Shown here: one piece after another, positions 1 through 8,631 of the stretch
Position numbering within the stretch: position 1 is the stretch's first letter
How the letters are laid out: each line of letters begins with the position of its first letter
Assembly (NCBI GenBank): GCA_034189725.1
Contig: JAXHUK010000099.1
Location: 1-26,024 of the forward strand
Reading direction: 5' to 3'
Source of the DNA: JAXHUK01 sp034189725
GTDB lineage: Bacteria; Chloroflexota; Dehalococcoidia; SZUA-161
DNA: 26,024 nucleotides
Position numbers and translations under genes: made by a program
The notes under the pieces: model-generated
The model's input: only the letters and a program-made list of their open reading frames with translations
What the model was told of the DNA's origin: nothing
Database searches by the model: none

Positions 1-72
1 AGAAAAAGTTGAACAGAATAACAGGAGTGGAAAAAGTGCTCTGCCCTCCTTTTATTCTGTTCAACTTTTTCT
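1..72. repeat. Fold-back inverted repeat at the left edge
   Basis: Positions 1-21 are the exact reverse complement of 52-72. After one mismatch (22 against 51) the pairing continues for five more bases (23-27 with 46-50), leaving an 18-nt loop. The right arm is ordinary tpiA coding sequence, while the left arm and loop do not encode recognisable TIM sequence. This fits an inverted chimera of the kind produced by strand-displacement amplification or a misassembled contig end. A natural hairpin inserted in tpiA is less likely. Confidence 0.8.
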
Positions 73-151
73 TCATCGCTGTGACCAACTCCGTAGCCTC
101 GGCCATGTTGGTATTCATCTTCCAATTTCCTGCTATTATCGGGATTCGCAT
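1..151 (-). CDS. tpiA: Triosephosphate isomerase, N-terminal fragment (cut by window edge)
   Basis: Reading leftward from an ATG at 151, the frame gives a clear triosephosphate isomerase start: an IIAGNWKMN strand-1 motif at residues 5-13, whose Asn and Lys bind substrate, then a helix to about residue 33. The enzyme interconverts dihydroxyacetone phosphate and glyceraldehyde-3-phosphate in the cytoplasm. A strong AGGAGG site at 159-164 overlaps the apgM stop, so this is the last visible gene of the cooC-pgk-apgM-tpiA operon. The oddity is downstream: after about residue 33-35 the frame stays open but no longer looks like this family, which normally goes on to a strand ending in a PP motif. 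The divergence coincides with the inverted repeat at 1-72, so the last 15 or so residues are probably not genuine protein. Confidence 0.85.
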   Translation of the reverse strand, partial: MRIPIIAGNWKMNTNMAEATELVTAMKKKLNRIKGGQSTFSTPVILFNFF

Positions 152-163
152 GAACTGTCCTCC

Positions 164-1369
164 TTAAGCACCGAATTTATCTAGTTTAAGCGCGTTGCCC
201 ATTAGTAACGGCATAATCGACACTGCAGGAATTCTTCCTAAAGCGCCGATTGAACAGGCTTTCTCTGAAAACGATTGTACACTATCGGGGCGGCACCATT
301 TGGAGTAGAGAATGACGGGAACCGCATGCCAGCTGTGTCCTTTCAGCATTGCCGGTGTCGAGTGATCGCCGGAGACCGCGATAACATCTGGTTCAAGCTT
401 GGTTATCATGGGTAGCAACGTGTCGACTTCTTCCAGAATACGAACCTTGGAATCGAAATCGCCGTCTTCACCGGCGGAATCGGTTTTCTTCACATGGACA
501 AAGAAGAAATCGTAGTGAGCGTGATGTTGGCTCAGTGTGGTGAATTCATCTTCGATACTGACACCGGTATCAAGCACATTCATTCCTACGAGCTTGGCCA
601 GCCCGCGGTACATGGGATAGGCGGCTATTGCAGCGGCGTTCAACTTGAATATCTCAGACATGGTAGGCAGGTTGGGATGCTGGGAGAAGCCGCGTAGCAG
701 CACCATGTTGGCAGGATGATGATTGGCTAGCAGTATCTTTGCTTTTGCGGCGAACTCATTAGCTAGCCGAGCCACTTTTTGTGCCGCAGGAGATAGTGGC
801 ATCACGGCCTGCGGTGCTTCTCCTGTTCTCTGGGGATCTGAATCGCTTACGTCACCTCGAAGTTCATCACCACGGAATACTATTGCAAAGCGGTGTTCTC
901 GTACCGGCAGGACATAAAGCTCGGCACCATCGAGTGTTATACCGCTCAGCATCGTGCACAATTCAGCGTTTACGTCGTTCGATATTCGACCGGCCCTGCG
1001 ATCGGTGATCAGCCCATTGTGGTCTATGGTGCAGAAGTTCCCTCTGGCTGCGACATCACCTGCCCTTACGTCGAAGTCGATACCAAGCACTTCCAGGATT
1101 CCACGCCCTACAGTGAATTGCAGTGGGTCATAGCCGAAGAGGGCGAGGTGGCCGGGACCGCTGCCCGGGGTAATACCGGGAGATATGGGATCACTCATAC
1201 CACAGATACCCCTGCTTGCCAGTTGGTCGAGGTTGGGGGTGCGTGCGGTTTCAAGCTCTGTCTTGCCGGTCTCAGGGGCGGGCAGGCCACCCAGGCCATC
1301 GATTACCAGGAGCACGATCTTGGTCGGCGACTGCTTTGCCAGCGTTTTAATTATATCCAGGCTAATCAT
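164..1369 (-). CDS. apgM: 2,3-bisphosphoglycerate-independent phosphoglycerate mutase, archaeal type
   Basis: A 401-residue member of the alkaline-phosphatase superfamily that interconverts 3- and 2-phosphoglycerate in lower glycolysis or gluconeogenesis. Visible motifs are the N-terminal metal-binding VIDGLGG near residue 23, the ARTPNLD segment near residue 43, the GSGPGHLALFGYDP stretch around residues 68-81 holding the likely phosphorylated serine, and the C-terminal metal ligands in SGDHST and GHSWH near residues 335-350. The length matches the compact archaeal/ApgM family (about 400 residues), not the 510-residue bacterial GpmI. The ATG at 1369 directly follows an in-frame TAG, which fixes the start, but its ribosome site (AAAGGA about 15 nt upstream) is weak. 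It sits between pgk and tpiA and is probably cotranscribed with both. Confidence 0.93.
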   Translation of the reverse strand: MISLDIIKTLAKQSPTKIVLLVIDGLGGLPAPETGKTELETARTPNLDQLASRGICGMSDPISPGITPGSGPGHLALFGYDPLQFTVGRGILEVLGIDFDVRAGDVAARGNFCTIDHNGLITDRRAGRISNDVNAELCTMLSGITLDGAELYVLPVREHRFAIVFRGDELRGDVSDSDPQRTGEAPQAVMPLSPAAQKVARLANEFAAKAKILLANHHPANMVLLRGFSQHPNLPTMSEIFKLNAAAIAAYPMYRGLAKLVGMNVLDTGVSIEDEFTTLSQHHAHYDFFFVHVKKTDSAGEDGDFDSKVRILEEVDTLLPMITKLEPDVIAVSGDHSTPAMLKGHSWHAVPVILYSKWCRPDSVQSFSEKACSIGALGRIPAVSIMPLLMGNALKLDKFGA

Positions 1370-1400
1370 CTATATTCTCATATTCCTTTTCAGTCAAGAT

Positions 1401-1437
1401 GCCTGTCCTCTGCTTCAGGCTGAGGCAGAGGACAGGC
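1401..1437. other. Intergenic hairpin between pgk and apgM
   Basis: A perfect 13-bp inverted repeat (1401-1413 with 1425-1437) around an 11-nt loop lies in the 116-nt gap between pgk and apgM. No T-run follows on either strand, so it is not a canonical intrinsic terminator. It may act as an mRNA processing or stability element that lowers expression of the distal operon genes. Confidence 0.55.
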
Positions 1438-1485
1438 TATCGACTTCGGTTTCAGGATGGCATGTACAACAACCTGCTCATACGT

Positions 1486-2673
1486 TCATTTATCTTGAAG
1501 TGCTGCTACACCGGGCAGCGTCTTGCCCTCAAGGAACTCCAGTGCAGCCCCGCCTCCTGTGGAGACATGGCTCATTTTATCTGCCAGGCCAAGCTCCTTC
1601 ACTGCCTCAGCAGTGGAGCCGCCACCGATGATGGTGGTGGCTTCGAGGTTCGCCAATCGTTGCGCCACTGCCTCGGTACCGTGGCGGAACTCTGCAAACT
1701 CAAATACACCCATTGGGCCATTCCAGATAACTGTCTTGCAGCTGGCAAGCTCTCTGGTGAAGTTCTCGATAGATTGTGGGCCGATGTCCATGACGTAAGA
1801 ATCATCAGGTATATCATGCACGGATACTATTTTACAGGGGATGTTGCCGGCAAAACTCTCGGCGACGATAACATCAACAGGGAGTAGCAGCTTGACCCTA
1901 ATCTCAGCAGCCCTCTCCATAAGCCCGCGGGCGAAGTCGAGTTTATCTTCCTCGACCTGTGATTTTCCCACCTCGTGGTTTTGAGCCTTGAGGAAGGTAC
2001 AGCACATGCCACCACCGATCAGTAAAACGTTTAATTTCGGCAGGGTATTTTCCAGGAGCCCCAGTTTGTCGCTTACCTTAGCACCACCGGTGATTGCGGC
2101 GAAGGGTGGAACAGGATCGGTCAGTGCTTTGCTCAGGAAATCGATTTCTTTCTCCATGAGCAATCCAGCTACTGCGGGAATATAGTGGGCAATACCTTCT
2201 GTAGACGCATGGGCGCGGTGGGCAGCACCGAAGGCGTCATTGACATAAATGTCTGCCAGTTGAGAAAGGGCTTTGGCGAAGTCGGGGTCATTGTTCTCTT
2301 CTTCGGCGTGGAAGCGGAGATTTTCCAGCATAAGAACTTCACCCTCATTCATGAGGGAAACTGCCTTTTCCACCTCTGAGCCTATACAATCTTGCGTGCT
2401 TGTTACAGGTATCTTCAGGAGTTCTGATAGACGCTTTGCCACTCGAGCTAGACGTAAATCCTCGACGACCTTACCCTTGGGGCGCCCGAAATGAGAGCAG
2501 AGGATTATCCTGCATCCTTCATTGAGCAGATAGTTCACAGTAGGCAGTGCCTCGCGGATACGGCTATCATCGCTGATAGTATTGTCTTCTACGTTGAGTG
2601 GGACATTGAAATCAACCCTCACCAGCACTCTTTTATTTCTTATATCAATATCACGGACGGTTCTTTTATTCAC
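1486..2673 (-). CDS. pgk: Phosphoglycerate kinase
   Basis: A 395-residue cytoplasmic enzyme that transfers phosphate from 1,3-bisphosphoglycerate to ADP. The N-terminal substrate domain shows RVDFNVPLN near residue 20 and CSHFGRPKG near residue 60. The middle has GGAKVSDKLGLLEN near residue 205. The C-terminal nucleotide domain has WNGPMGVFE and the glycine-rich IIGGGSTAEAV near residues 325-370. The length is normal for the family. The start codon is GTG at 2673, which shares its first base with the TAG stop of the upstream ATPase gene (TAGTG), a sign of translational coupling. It lies upstream of apgM and tpiA. Confidence 0.97.
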   Translation of the reverse strand: MNKRTVRDIDIRNKRVLVRVDFNVPLNVEDNTISDDSRIREALPTVNYLLNEGCRIILCSHFGRPKGKVVEDLRLARVAKRLSELLKIPVTSTQDCIGSEVEKAVSLMNEGEVLMLENLRFHAEEENNDPDFAKALSQLADIYVNDAFGAAHRAHASTEGIAHYIPAVAGLLMEKEIDFLSKALTDPVPPFAAITGGAKVSDKLGLLENTLPKLNVLLIGGGMCCTFLKAQNHEVGKSQVEEDKLDFARGLMERAAEIRVKLLLPVDVIVAESFAGNIPCKIVSVHDIPDDSYVMDIGPQSIENFTRELASCKTVIWNGPMGVFEFAEFRHGTEAVAQRLANLEATTIIGGGSTAEAVKELGLADKMSHVSTGGGAALEFLEGKTLPGVAALQDK

Positions 2674-3461
2674 TATTTCCCCTTCCTCGAAGCGGTTTCC
2701 AGTTTTTCTTTAATTTCCTTCACTTCAGATACTGCTTGAGGAGCGACATCGAAAGGACTTATGCCCTTGCGATCGGCTTCAATAACCTGTGGATTGTGAC
2801 TAATGAACCCCAGCACCTCAAACTCGGGGAGATTGTCTATTATAAACTGGCGGTCAGCATCGCTGGTGATCTTATTACCTACAACGTAACATTTCTTAAT
2901 ACCGATATCATTTGCCAGTTTCTTCACAACTCGCGCGGTATCAAGGCTTCTCATACCTGGCTCTACCACGGATATAAACGCATCCACCGCCTCTGCTGTC
3001 GCCCTCCCCAAATGCTCAATCCCGGCTTCCATATCTACGATTACTATCTCATTTGCCCGTAGAAAAAGATGGTTCAGCAAGCTTTTAAGCAGGGCACTCT
3101 CGGGGCAGATGCAACCACTGCCACCCTTCTTCACTGTGCCCATAACGAGCAACTTTACCCCGTCTTTATTGAATGCGAAGCGGTCGGGGATGTCATCAAC
3201 CTTAGGATTGAGTTTGAAGAATCCCCCAATGGTGCCGGGTGTCCCCCCGGTTCGCTCCTGTATCAATTCCTCCATACGTGCGATGGGGATGATAGTGCTC
3301 AGTTCCTTTGCTGATATACCGAGAGATGCTCCCAGATTAGCATCGGGATCGGCATCTATAGCCAGAACCGTATGACCTTCAGCGGCATAAAGCTGGGCTA
3401 AAATGCTGGACAACGTCGTTTTGCCTACTCCACCTTTACCTGTTATTGCCAGTTTGGGCAT
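2673..3461 (-). CDS. cooC: CooC/AcsF-type nickel-insertion ATPase (CO dehydrogenase maturation)
   Basis: A deviant Walker A P-loop ATPase (MinD/CooC family) of 262 residues. The first residues contain GKGGVGKTT (8-16), followed by IDADPDANLG near residue 35. A CxC pair in GSGCICPE (C117, C119) matches the metal-binding cysteines of the CooC family. VDMEAGIEHLG supplies the later switch region. Such proteins load nickel into carbon monoxide dehydrogenase/acetyl-CoA synthase. I chose the ATG at 3461 because an AAGGAG site (3468-3473) sits six bases upstream. An ATG at 3479 is in frame but lies upstream of that site. The stop overlaps the pgk GTG, so a maturation factor heads a glycolytic operon. 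No CODH gene is in this window, so the client enzyme is inferred. Confidence 0.88.
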   Translation of the reverse strand: MPKLAITGKGGVGKTTLSSILAQLYAAEGHTVLAIDADPDANLGASLGISAKELSTIIPIARMEELIQERTGGTPGTIGGFFKLNPKVDDIPDRFAFNKDGVKLLVMGTVKKGGSGCICPESALLKSLLNHLFLRANEIVIVDMEAGIEHLGRATAEAVDAFISVVEPGMRSLDTARVVKKLANDIGIKKCYVVGNKITSDADRQFIIDNLPEFEVLGFISHNPQVIEADRKGISPFDVAPQAVSEVKEIKEKLETASRKGK

Positions 3462-3576
3462 TTTGCGCTCCTTATACATCCGTCATGGATTTATTTACCC
3501 ATGCCCTGATGGTTTTATACTTGTATGCTCTTTCGCCTTGTGCTCCAAAATCAGCCATGTAAACACGACAACTACA

Positions 3577-3605
3577 ATTATACAACGGCTTAGCGCAAAG
3601 TTCTA
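3577..3605 (-). promoter_or_regulatory. Putative promoter for the cooC-pgk-apgM-tpiA operon
   Basis: On the minus strand a perfect TATAAT -10 box lies at 3582-3577. The -35 position 17 bases upstream (3600-3605, TAGAAC) is a poor match. It would give a leader of roughly 110 nt before the cooC-like ATG at 3461. The call rests mainly on the -10 box and its place in the intergenic gap. Confidence 0.35.
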
Positions 3606-3647
3606 TGTTATCATGCCTACCAGTCTGGATTTTGCAGAGGTTACCGA

Positions 3648-4676
3648 TCAGTATTCGCGATTTAGTAAACGGGTAGCGATTGCCTCAAGCTGATTCGTGG
3701 CTTCACTGGATAACTCAAGGGAAGCCAATTCCGAGAGCGCTTGTTGGTGATACTTCTTGCTCATATCTTGGGCATAGCTCTTGGCATCGAGTTCATTCAA
3801 TCCCTGCAAGACATCTGTTACGTCAGCATCATCGATTGTTTCCTGTTCATAGATGTGGCGCAAGCGCTTTCTGTTTGCTACTCCTGTGTTCTGCAGAGCA
3901 TAGATAACAGGCAGGGTCTTTTTCCGCATTTGTATATCAGAAGCGCTTGATTTGCCTGTCGTATTCTCATCGCCCCAGATACCCAGGATGTCGTCCTGTA
4001 TCTGGAACGTCATTCCCAAATCATGGCCGAAGTTGCCCAGGTGCTCAATCGTTGAACTATCATCTGTGGCTATGAGGGCGCCGATTTCCAGGGAGCAACG
4101 GAAGAGGGCAGCGGTCTTACCGCTAATCATAGATAGGTAGTCGTCTGTAGTGATATCAAGGCTGTTTTCGTAGCTGATATCTCTATACTGGCCTTCACAG
4201 AGCTTGAGGCACGCTTCGTTCAAGAAACCGGCAGCACGTACTACCTTCTGGGGTGGTGTTTTTGTCTCCTCAAGACGAAGTAGAGATGATTGCGCCAGGG
4301 CATACATACCATCACCGACCGTGATTGCCTGGGGCATGCCCCAGATGTGCCAGACAGTTGGTCTTCCTCTACGCTCGATGCTTGAATCCTGAATGTCATC
4401 GTGGATCAGGGAGAAATTATGTAACAGTTCGATAGCAGCCGCCCCGGGGAGTGCCTGTCGCCAGACTCCTCCGAGTAATTGGCATGCAAGAAGGCACAGG
4501 ATAGGGCGCAGTCGTTTTCCTTTTGCATTCTCCTGGGGGTTGCCACGCTCGTCAATCCAGCCCATGTGATAGCACATCATTTCGTAGAGGGGTAGCGGTG
4601 TTCTAAGCACATGTCGTTTTAGTTCAACCTCTAGCTCGGGCTGAAATTGCTGCCATATCTTTTCAAGTTCTATCAT
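3648..4676 (-). CDS. Polyprenyl (geranylgeranyl/farnesyl-type) diphosphate synthase
   Basis: A 342-residue all-helical trans-prenyltransferase that condenses isopentenyl diphosphate with allylic diphosphates to make isoprenoid chains. The first aspartate-rich motif is HDDIQD near residue 92, followed by RRGRPT. The second is QIQDDILG near residue 227, and GKTAALF near residue 186 is the conserved KT segment. Chain length cannot be read with confidence from the sequence, so I leave the symbol blank. It lies about 100 nt downstream of dxs on the same strand, so precursor synthesis and chain elongation are probably one transcription unit. The ATG at 4676 has only a weak ribosome site. A downstream start would remove part of helix A. 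Confidence 0.9.
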   Translation of the reverse strand: MIELEKIWQQFQPELEVELKRHVLRTPLPLYEMMCYHMGWIDERGNPQENAKGKRLRPILCLLACQLLGGVWRQALPGAAAIELLHNFSLIHDDIQDSSIERRGRPTVWHIWGMPQAITVGDGMYALAQSSLLRLEETKTPPQKVVRAAGFLNEACLKLCEGQYRDISYENSLDITTDDYLSMISGKTAALFRCSLEIGALIATDDSSTIEHLGNFGHDLGMTFQIQDDILGIWGDENTTGKSSASDIQMRKKTLPVIYALQNTGVANRKRLRHIYEQETIDDADVTDVLQGLNELDAKSYAQDMSKKYHQQALSELASLELSSEATNQLEAIATRLLNREY

Positions 4677-4778
4677 TGTAGCAATACCTGGTAGTAAAGC
4701 ATGATGTCAGGATTTCAAGATGTTTACGATTTACTCACTATTGGGGGGAGTGGCGTCTATTACTATTAAACTTACTAT

Positions 4779-6665
4779 TTATCGTCCGATATTCGTAGCA
4801 TGAGGGAGGGAGGCAAGTTCAGGAAAGAATGACAGGACGCGATGTGCTATTCCTTCGGCGTCGAGGTCATGGTTGGCACGGAGCACCTCTTGCTGGCCAT
4901 GTTCGACGAATTCGTCATCGATTCCTATGCGCAGGACGTGTGTGTCGCCAATACTTGAGACTAATTCAAGTACTGAGCTACCGAAGCCTCCGGCGATAAC
5001 GTTTTCTTCAACGGTAACAAATCTTCGTGTTTTACTCGCCAGGCCCAGGATAAGGTCGACGTCCAGAGGCTTGGAGAAGCGGGCATTAACGACGCCGCAG
5101 CTAATACCCCTATTGTTGAGAAGTGTGGCCGCTTCCATGGACGGGGCTACGGTGGACCCAATTGCGATGATATTGACGTCGCTTCCCTCTTTTATGACTT
5201 CACCTTTCCCAATGGGCAACTCGTGAAAATGTTCATCTATAGGCACGCCAAGACCACAACCACGAGGGTAGCGAATAGCCATGGGGCGCCCAGCTTTTAT
5301 TGCTGTATAGAGCAAGTGTCTCAGTTCGTTTTCGTCGCTGGGTGCAGCTATCACCATATTCGGAATACATCTCAAGAAAGAGAGGTCGAAAGTACCCTGG
5401 TGGGTTTTACCGTCTTCGCCGACGATGCCTGCTCGGTCGAGGGCGAAGACCACAGGCAATTCCTGGATGCATACATCATGGATTATCTGGTCGAATGCCC
5501 GTTGCAGGAATGTGGAGTAGATAGCTACAATCGGCACATAGCCCTGGGTGGCGAGGCCAGCAGCGAAGGTTACCGCATGTTGCTCGCAGATACTGACGTC
5601 AAAGACACGCTCCGGGAATTCTGCAGCTACTGGATTCAAACCGGTTCCTTCCATCATTGCAGCACTGATTGCTACGAGCTTCTCGTTTTCTCTGAAGAGT
5701 TGCAGCATGGTCTGTCCGAAGATGGTGCTAAAGGAAGGCACATTGCTCTTGATAGCGCTCCTGGCTGATATGCCATGAAACTTGATGCAATCATCCTCAG
5801 CGGGCTCGTATCCCTTTCCTTTTGTGGTGACAACGTGGACGAATACGGGGCCACGGGTGTAATCGCGTGCTTTGGCCAGGGCCTCTTCGAGTTCAGGTAT
5901 GTTGTGGCCATTAACAGGCCCGATGTATCTGAAGCCCAACTCCTCCCATATCTGAGTTGGCAGAATCATACCGGTAAAGCCACTTTCCAGCTGTCGCATT
6001 CCTTTCCATACAGTTTTCCCCCCGGGCATGATCTCGATCAGGCGTTCTGCTTCCTCTTTAGCTCGATGATACCGCGGATCGATTCTGATCTTACTCAATG
6101 ATCGGGACAGAGCGCCAACACTCGGTGAGATTGCCATGGCGTTATCGTTGAGCACGACAATGAGTTTGGTATTGAGATGCCCCACCTGGTTCAATCCCTC
6201 GAATGCCATACCACCTGTGAGCGAACCATCTCCTATGACGGCGACTACGTGAAAGTCATCTCCTGCGAGGTCTCGGGCTGCGGCGATACCCAGAGATGCC
6301 GATACTGATGTGGAAGCGTGCCCGGTGCTGAAAGCATCATGTGGGCTCTCTGTACGGTCGGGGAATCCTGATAGCCCATGATATTGACGGAGAGTGTGAA
6401 ACTCCTTCCTTCGACCGGTTAAAAGTTTGTGAGCATAGCTCTGGTGTCCTACATCCCAGACAATTTTATCAGAGGGGCTATCGAATACTCGGTGCAGGGC
6501 GACAGAGAGTTCGATTGCTCCTAGACTGGAGGCGAGATGTCCCCCATTTTTCGTCACAGTAGTAACTAATTCGCCCCTGATCTCTCTTGTCAGTTGCCGC
6601 AACTCGGAGTGGGTTAGTTCCTTAAGATCAGCAGGCCCGGTTATTGTGTCTAGAATGCTCGCCAC
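4779..6665 (-). CDS. dxs: 1-deoxy-D-xylulose-5-phosphate synthase
   Basis: A 628-residue thiamine-diphosphate enzyme that condenses pyruvate with glyceraldehyde-3-phosphate, the first step of the non-mevalonate isoprenoid pathway. The N-terminal half shows the HGLSGFP loop near residue 95 and the TPP/Mg motif GDGSLTGGMAFEGLN near residue 146, ending in LNDNAMAIS. The pyrimidine-binding domain shows FAAGLATQG and the CEQHAVTFA segment near residue 368. The C-terminal domain is complete. The start is GTG at 6665 with a GGGAG site about nine bases upstream. It follows rpiB by 62 nt and precedes the prenyltransferase. RpiB feeds pentose-phosphate carbon and Dxs draws triose phosphate, so the grouping is metabolically coherent. 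Confidence 0.97.
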   Translation of the reverse strand: MASILDTITGPADLKELTHSELRQLTREIRGELVTTVTKNGGHLASSLGAIELSVALHRVFDSPSDKIVWDVGHQSYAHKLLTGRRKEFHTLRQYHGLSGFPDRTESPHDAFSTGHASTSVSASLGIAAARDLAGDDFHVVAVIGDGSLTGGMAFEGLNQVGHLNTKLIVVLNDNAMAISPSVGALSRSLSKIRIDPRYHRAKEEAERLIEIMPGGKTVWKGMRQLESGFTGMILPTQIWEELGFRYIGPVNGHNIPELEEALAKARDYTRGPVFVHVVTTKGKGYEPAEDDCIKFHGISARSAIKSNVPSFSTIFGQTMLQLFRENEKLVAISAAMMEGTGLNPVAAEFPERVFDVSICEQHAVTFAAGLATQGYVPIVAIYSTFLQRAFDQIIHDVCIQELPVVFALDRAGIVGEDGKTHQGTFDLSFLRCIPNMVIAAPSDENELRHLLYTAIKAGRPMAIRYPRGCGLGVPIDEHFHELPIGKGEVIKEGSDVNIIAIGSTVAPSMEAATLLNNRGISCGVVNARFSKPLDVDLILGLASKTRRFVTVEENVIAGGFGSSVLELVSSIGDTHVLRIGIDDEFVEHGQQEVLRANHDLDAEGIAHRVLSFFPELASLPHATNIGR

Positions 6666-6727
6666 TGCACTTGTCTCCCGGATATTGAATGTAAAGAGAG
6701 CAACATTACATCATTGCTCGTATTACC

Positions 6728-7195
6728 TTACCCTGACACGCTAGATCCCATGCTCCGGTCGTCTTCTAAAGCTTGTATCTTCTCTAACCTGCAGGCATGC
6801 CTACCTCCCACAAACTCGGAGCACAGATAGGTGGCGACGCTCTCGCGGGCAAGGCTGCGACCTATGATTGCTTCGCCAAGACAGAGGACATTAGCATCAT
6901 TATGTTCCCGAGCACGACGGGCGCTGTACGCATCATGGCATACAGCCGCTCGAATTCCCTTAACTTTGTTTGCCACAATGGACATTCCGATACCTGTAGC
7001 GCAGATTAGTATACCGTGTTTGAATTTTCCTTGCGCTACTGCCTCGGCTACAGGTCGCCCGATATCAGGATAGTCCACCGAACTGGTGTTGTAGCAACCG
7101 AAGTCCTCATAGCTGTGCCCTAGTTCAGAGAGCAGACTTATTATAGCTTGTTTCAGGTTAAACCCAGCATGATCTGAACCAATGGCAATATTCAT
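6728..7195 (-). CDS. rpiB: Ribose-5-phosphate isomerase B
   Basis: A cytoplasmic LacA/RpiB-family enzyme of 155 residues interconverting ribose-5-phosphate and ribulose-5-phosphate. It starts with MNIAIGSDHAGFNLK, contains the DYPDIG motif near residue 40, the active-site cysteine in ILICATGIGMSIVANK near residue 65, and the AREHNDANVLCLG stretch near residue 95. I chose the ATG at 7195 because GGAGG at 7200-7206 precedes it at good spacing. A frame extension up to 7234 would add 13 unlikely residues and swallow the ribosome site. It is the first gene of the rpiB-dxs-prenyltransferase group. Confidence 0.95.
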   Translation of the reverse strand: MNIAIGSDHAGFNLKQAIISLLSELGHSYEDFGCYNTSSVDYPDIGRPVAEAVAQGKFKHGILICATGIGMSIVANKVKGIRAAVCHDAYSARRAREHNDANVLCLGEAIIGRSLARESVATYLCSEFVGGRHACRLEKIQALEDDRSMGSSVSG

Positions 7196-7268
7196 TTGTC
7201 TCCCTCCCCGATCAGCCAGCGTCAAAATCCCCACCTTAATCCCCCTACATGAGGATTTGACTACACAG

Positions 7269-7297
7269 ATTCTAACTCAAAATGGCACTTTCTACAA
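7269..7297 (-). promoter_or_regulatory. Putative promoter for rpiB-dxs
   Basis: On the minus strand TTGTAG (7297-7292) and TAGAAT (7274-7269) are separated by exactly 17 bases. Each matches the sigma-70 consensus at four or five of six positions. The -35 box overlaps the stop codon of the MFS gene. It would start rpiB transcription about 65 nt before its ATG. Confidence 0.4.
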
Positions 7298-8512
7298 CCT
7301 TCGTAGTATAGGTGTAAACATTGTCATTGCTATTGTGAATAAGACGAGAATAACTCCACCTATTCCTATGGCAAGGGGGGCGCTCAGGGATTCGGCAATG
7401 GCGGCTATCGGCAACACACCGAGGGGAAAAAGTCCTATGGTCATGGAGTATATGCTCATAACGCGTCCCCTCATTTCATCTTCCACGTTGGTTTGAAGAA
7501 GGGTGTTGTTGACTGCCATGTAGCTACTGCTTGATGCGCCTACGCCCAGTAAAAAGAATAGCGAAAGATAGTAATAATCAGAACTGGTGAATAGAATAAG
7601 AAAGGTGCCAAACAAAGTGCAGGTGCCCAGGAGAAGCCATCCCTTGTGATTGAAGTCGCTGAGTGAGGCGACCAATAATGAACCAGCAACAGCCCCGAGA
7701 CCTGTTGCACCCATGAGATAGCCAAGACCAGAAGCTCCGACACCAAGGATATCGACAGCAAATATCGGCATTAGCATCTGATAGGGCATGCCGAATACAA
7801 CGGGGACGAATGCCAGAGCTAACAGCGCCATAAGTATCCCGCTTTGGCGGACGTAGCGTAATCCTTCGCCAACTGAGTTCAACATCGTCATATTGGGATT
7901 CTTGTAGGGAACCTCCATAGGAGGAATGAGGAGCAGGAGAGCTGCTGAGGCGAGATAGCAGATGACTATCAGATAGTATACTCCATGAATGCCGATAACA
8001 CCTACCAGGACTCCCCCCAATGCTGGTGCGACAACGCGATTCACGTTCATTGCTCCGGAGCCGAGAGCCACGGCATTCATTATTTGGTGCCGTTCAACAA
8101 GCTGGGGAATGATGGCCTGACGACCAGGTAGTGTGAATGCGAGAATGAGGCCATTGACCACTGAAGCGGCGACGAGATGCCATAAAACTATCACTCCTAT
8201 TGAGATCAGCACTGCGATCACCAATGTTGTTACTGCTGAGAGGGCTTGAGTGATGATCAGGAGCTTTCGTTTATCCATGCGGTCGACGATAGCTCCACCA
8301 TACAGGGAGAACAGTAGTATGGGGATGCCAAAGCCGGCGCTTACCCACCCCAGAGCAATGGCAGAGTCGGTCATATCGTATACTAGCCAGCCTCGTACTA
8401 CCACCTGCATTTGCATGGCGGCAAACGATGCGAGAAGACTGATCCAATACCAGCGGTAATTGGGATTCTCAAGCGAACTGAATGTTCCACCTAAACCGTT
8501 GTTTATTCTCAT
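7292..8512 (-). CDS. MFS transporter (DHA3/EntS-like exporter family)
   Basis: A 406-residue integral membrane protein with about twelve hydrophobic segments. The loop after helix 2 carries the MFS signature variant GGAIVDRMDKRKLL near residue 72, and a second GxLxGSLLVASLSD-type motif lies near the start of the C-terminal half. The overall pattern resembles the MFS_3 / DHA3 exporters of drugs and siderophores. The substrate cannot be told from sequence. It is monocistronic or possibly linked with tsaC upstream. Its ATG at 8512 has only a weak CAGG ribosome site. No neighbour indicates a transported compound. Confidence 0.85.
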   Translation of the reverse strand: MRINNGLGGTFSSLENPNYRWYWISLLASFAAMQMQVVVRGWLVYDMTDSAIALGWVSAGFGIPILLFSLYGGAIVDRMDKRKLLIITQALSAVTTLVIAVLISIGVIVLWHLVAASVVNGLILAFTLPGRQAIIPQLVERHQIMNAVALGSGAMNVNRVVAPALGGVLVGVIGIHGVYYLIVICYLASAALLLLIPPMEVPYKNPNMTMLNSVGEGLRYVRQSGILMALLALAFVPVVFGMPYQMLMPIFAVDILGVGASGLGYLMGATGLGAVAGSLLVASLSDFNHKGWLLLGTCTLFGTFLILFTSSDYYYLSLFFLLGVGASSSSYMAVNNTLLQTNVEDEMRGRVMSIYSMTIGLFPLGVLPIAAIAESLSAPLAIGIGGVILVLFTIAMTMFTPILRRL

Positions 8513-8631
8513 TAGCCTGTACTTGGTATCTCACTGAGTGGATGTCATTTCTGTTGTGTTTAGGGGAAAAGCAGGGTCGTTGGATGATGATTGTTGTGCT
8601 AGCAGTTCTTCCTCTTCCCCCTCAACCTTCT

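Noticed and set aside
893..1423. Plus-strand frame of 176 codons opposite apgM
   Set aside because: It mirrors the conserved ApgM coding sequence and has no ribosome site or recognisable domain.
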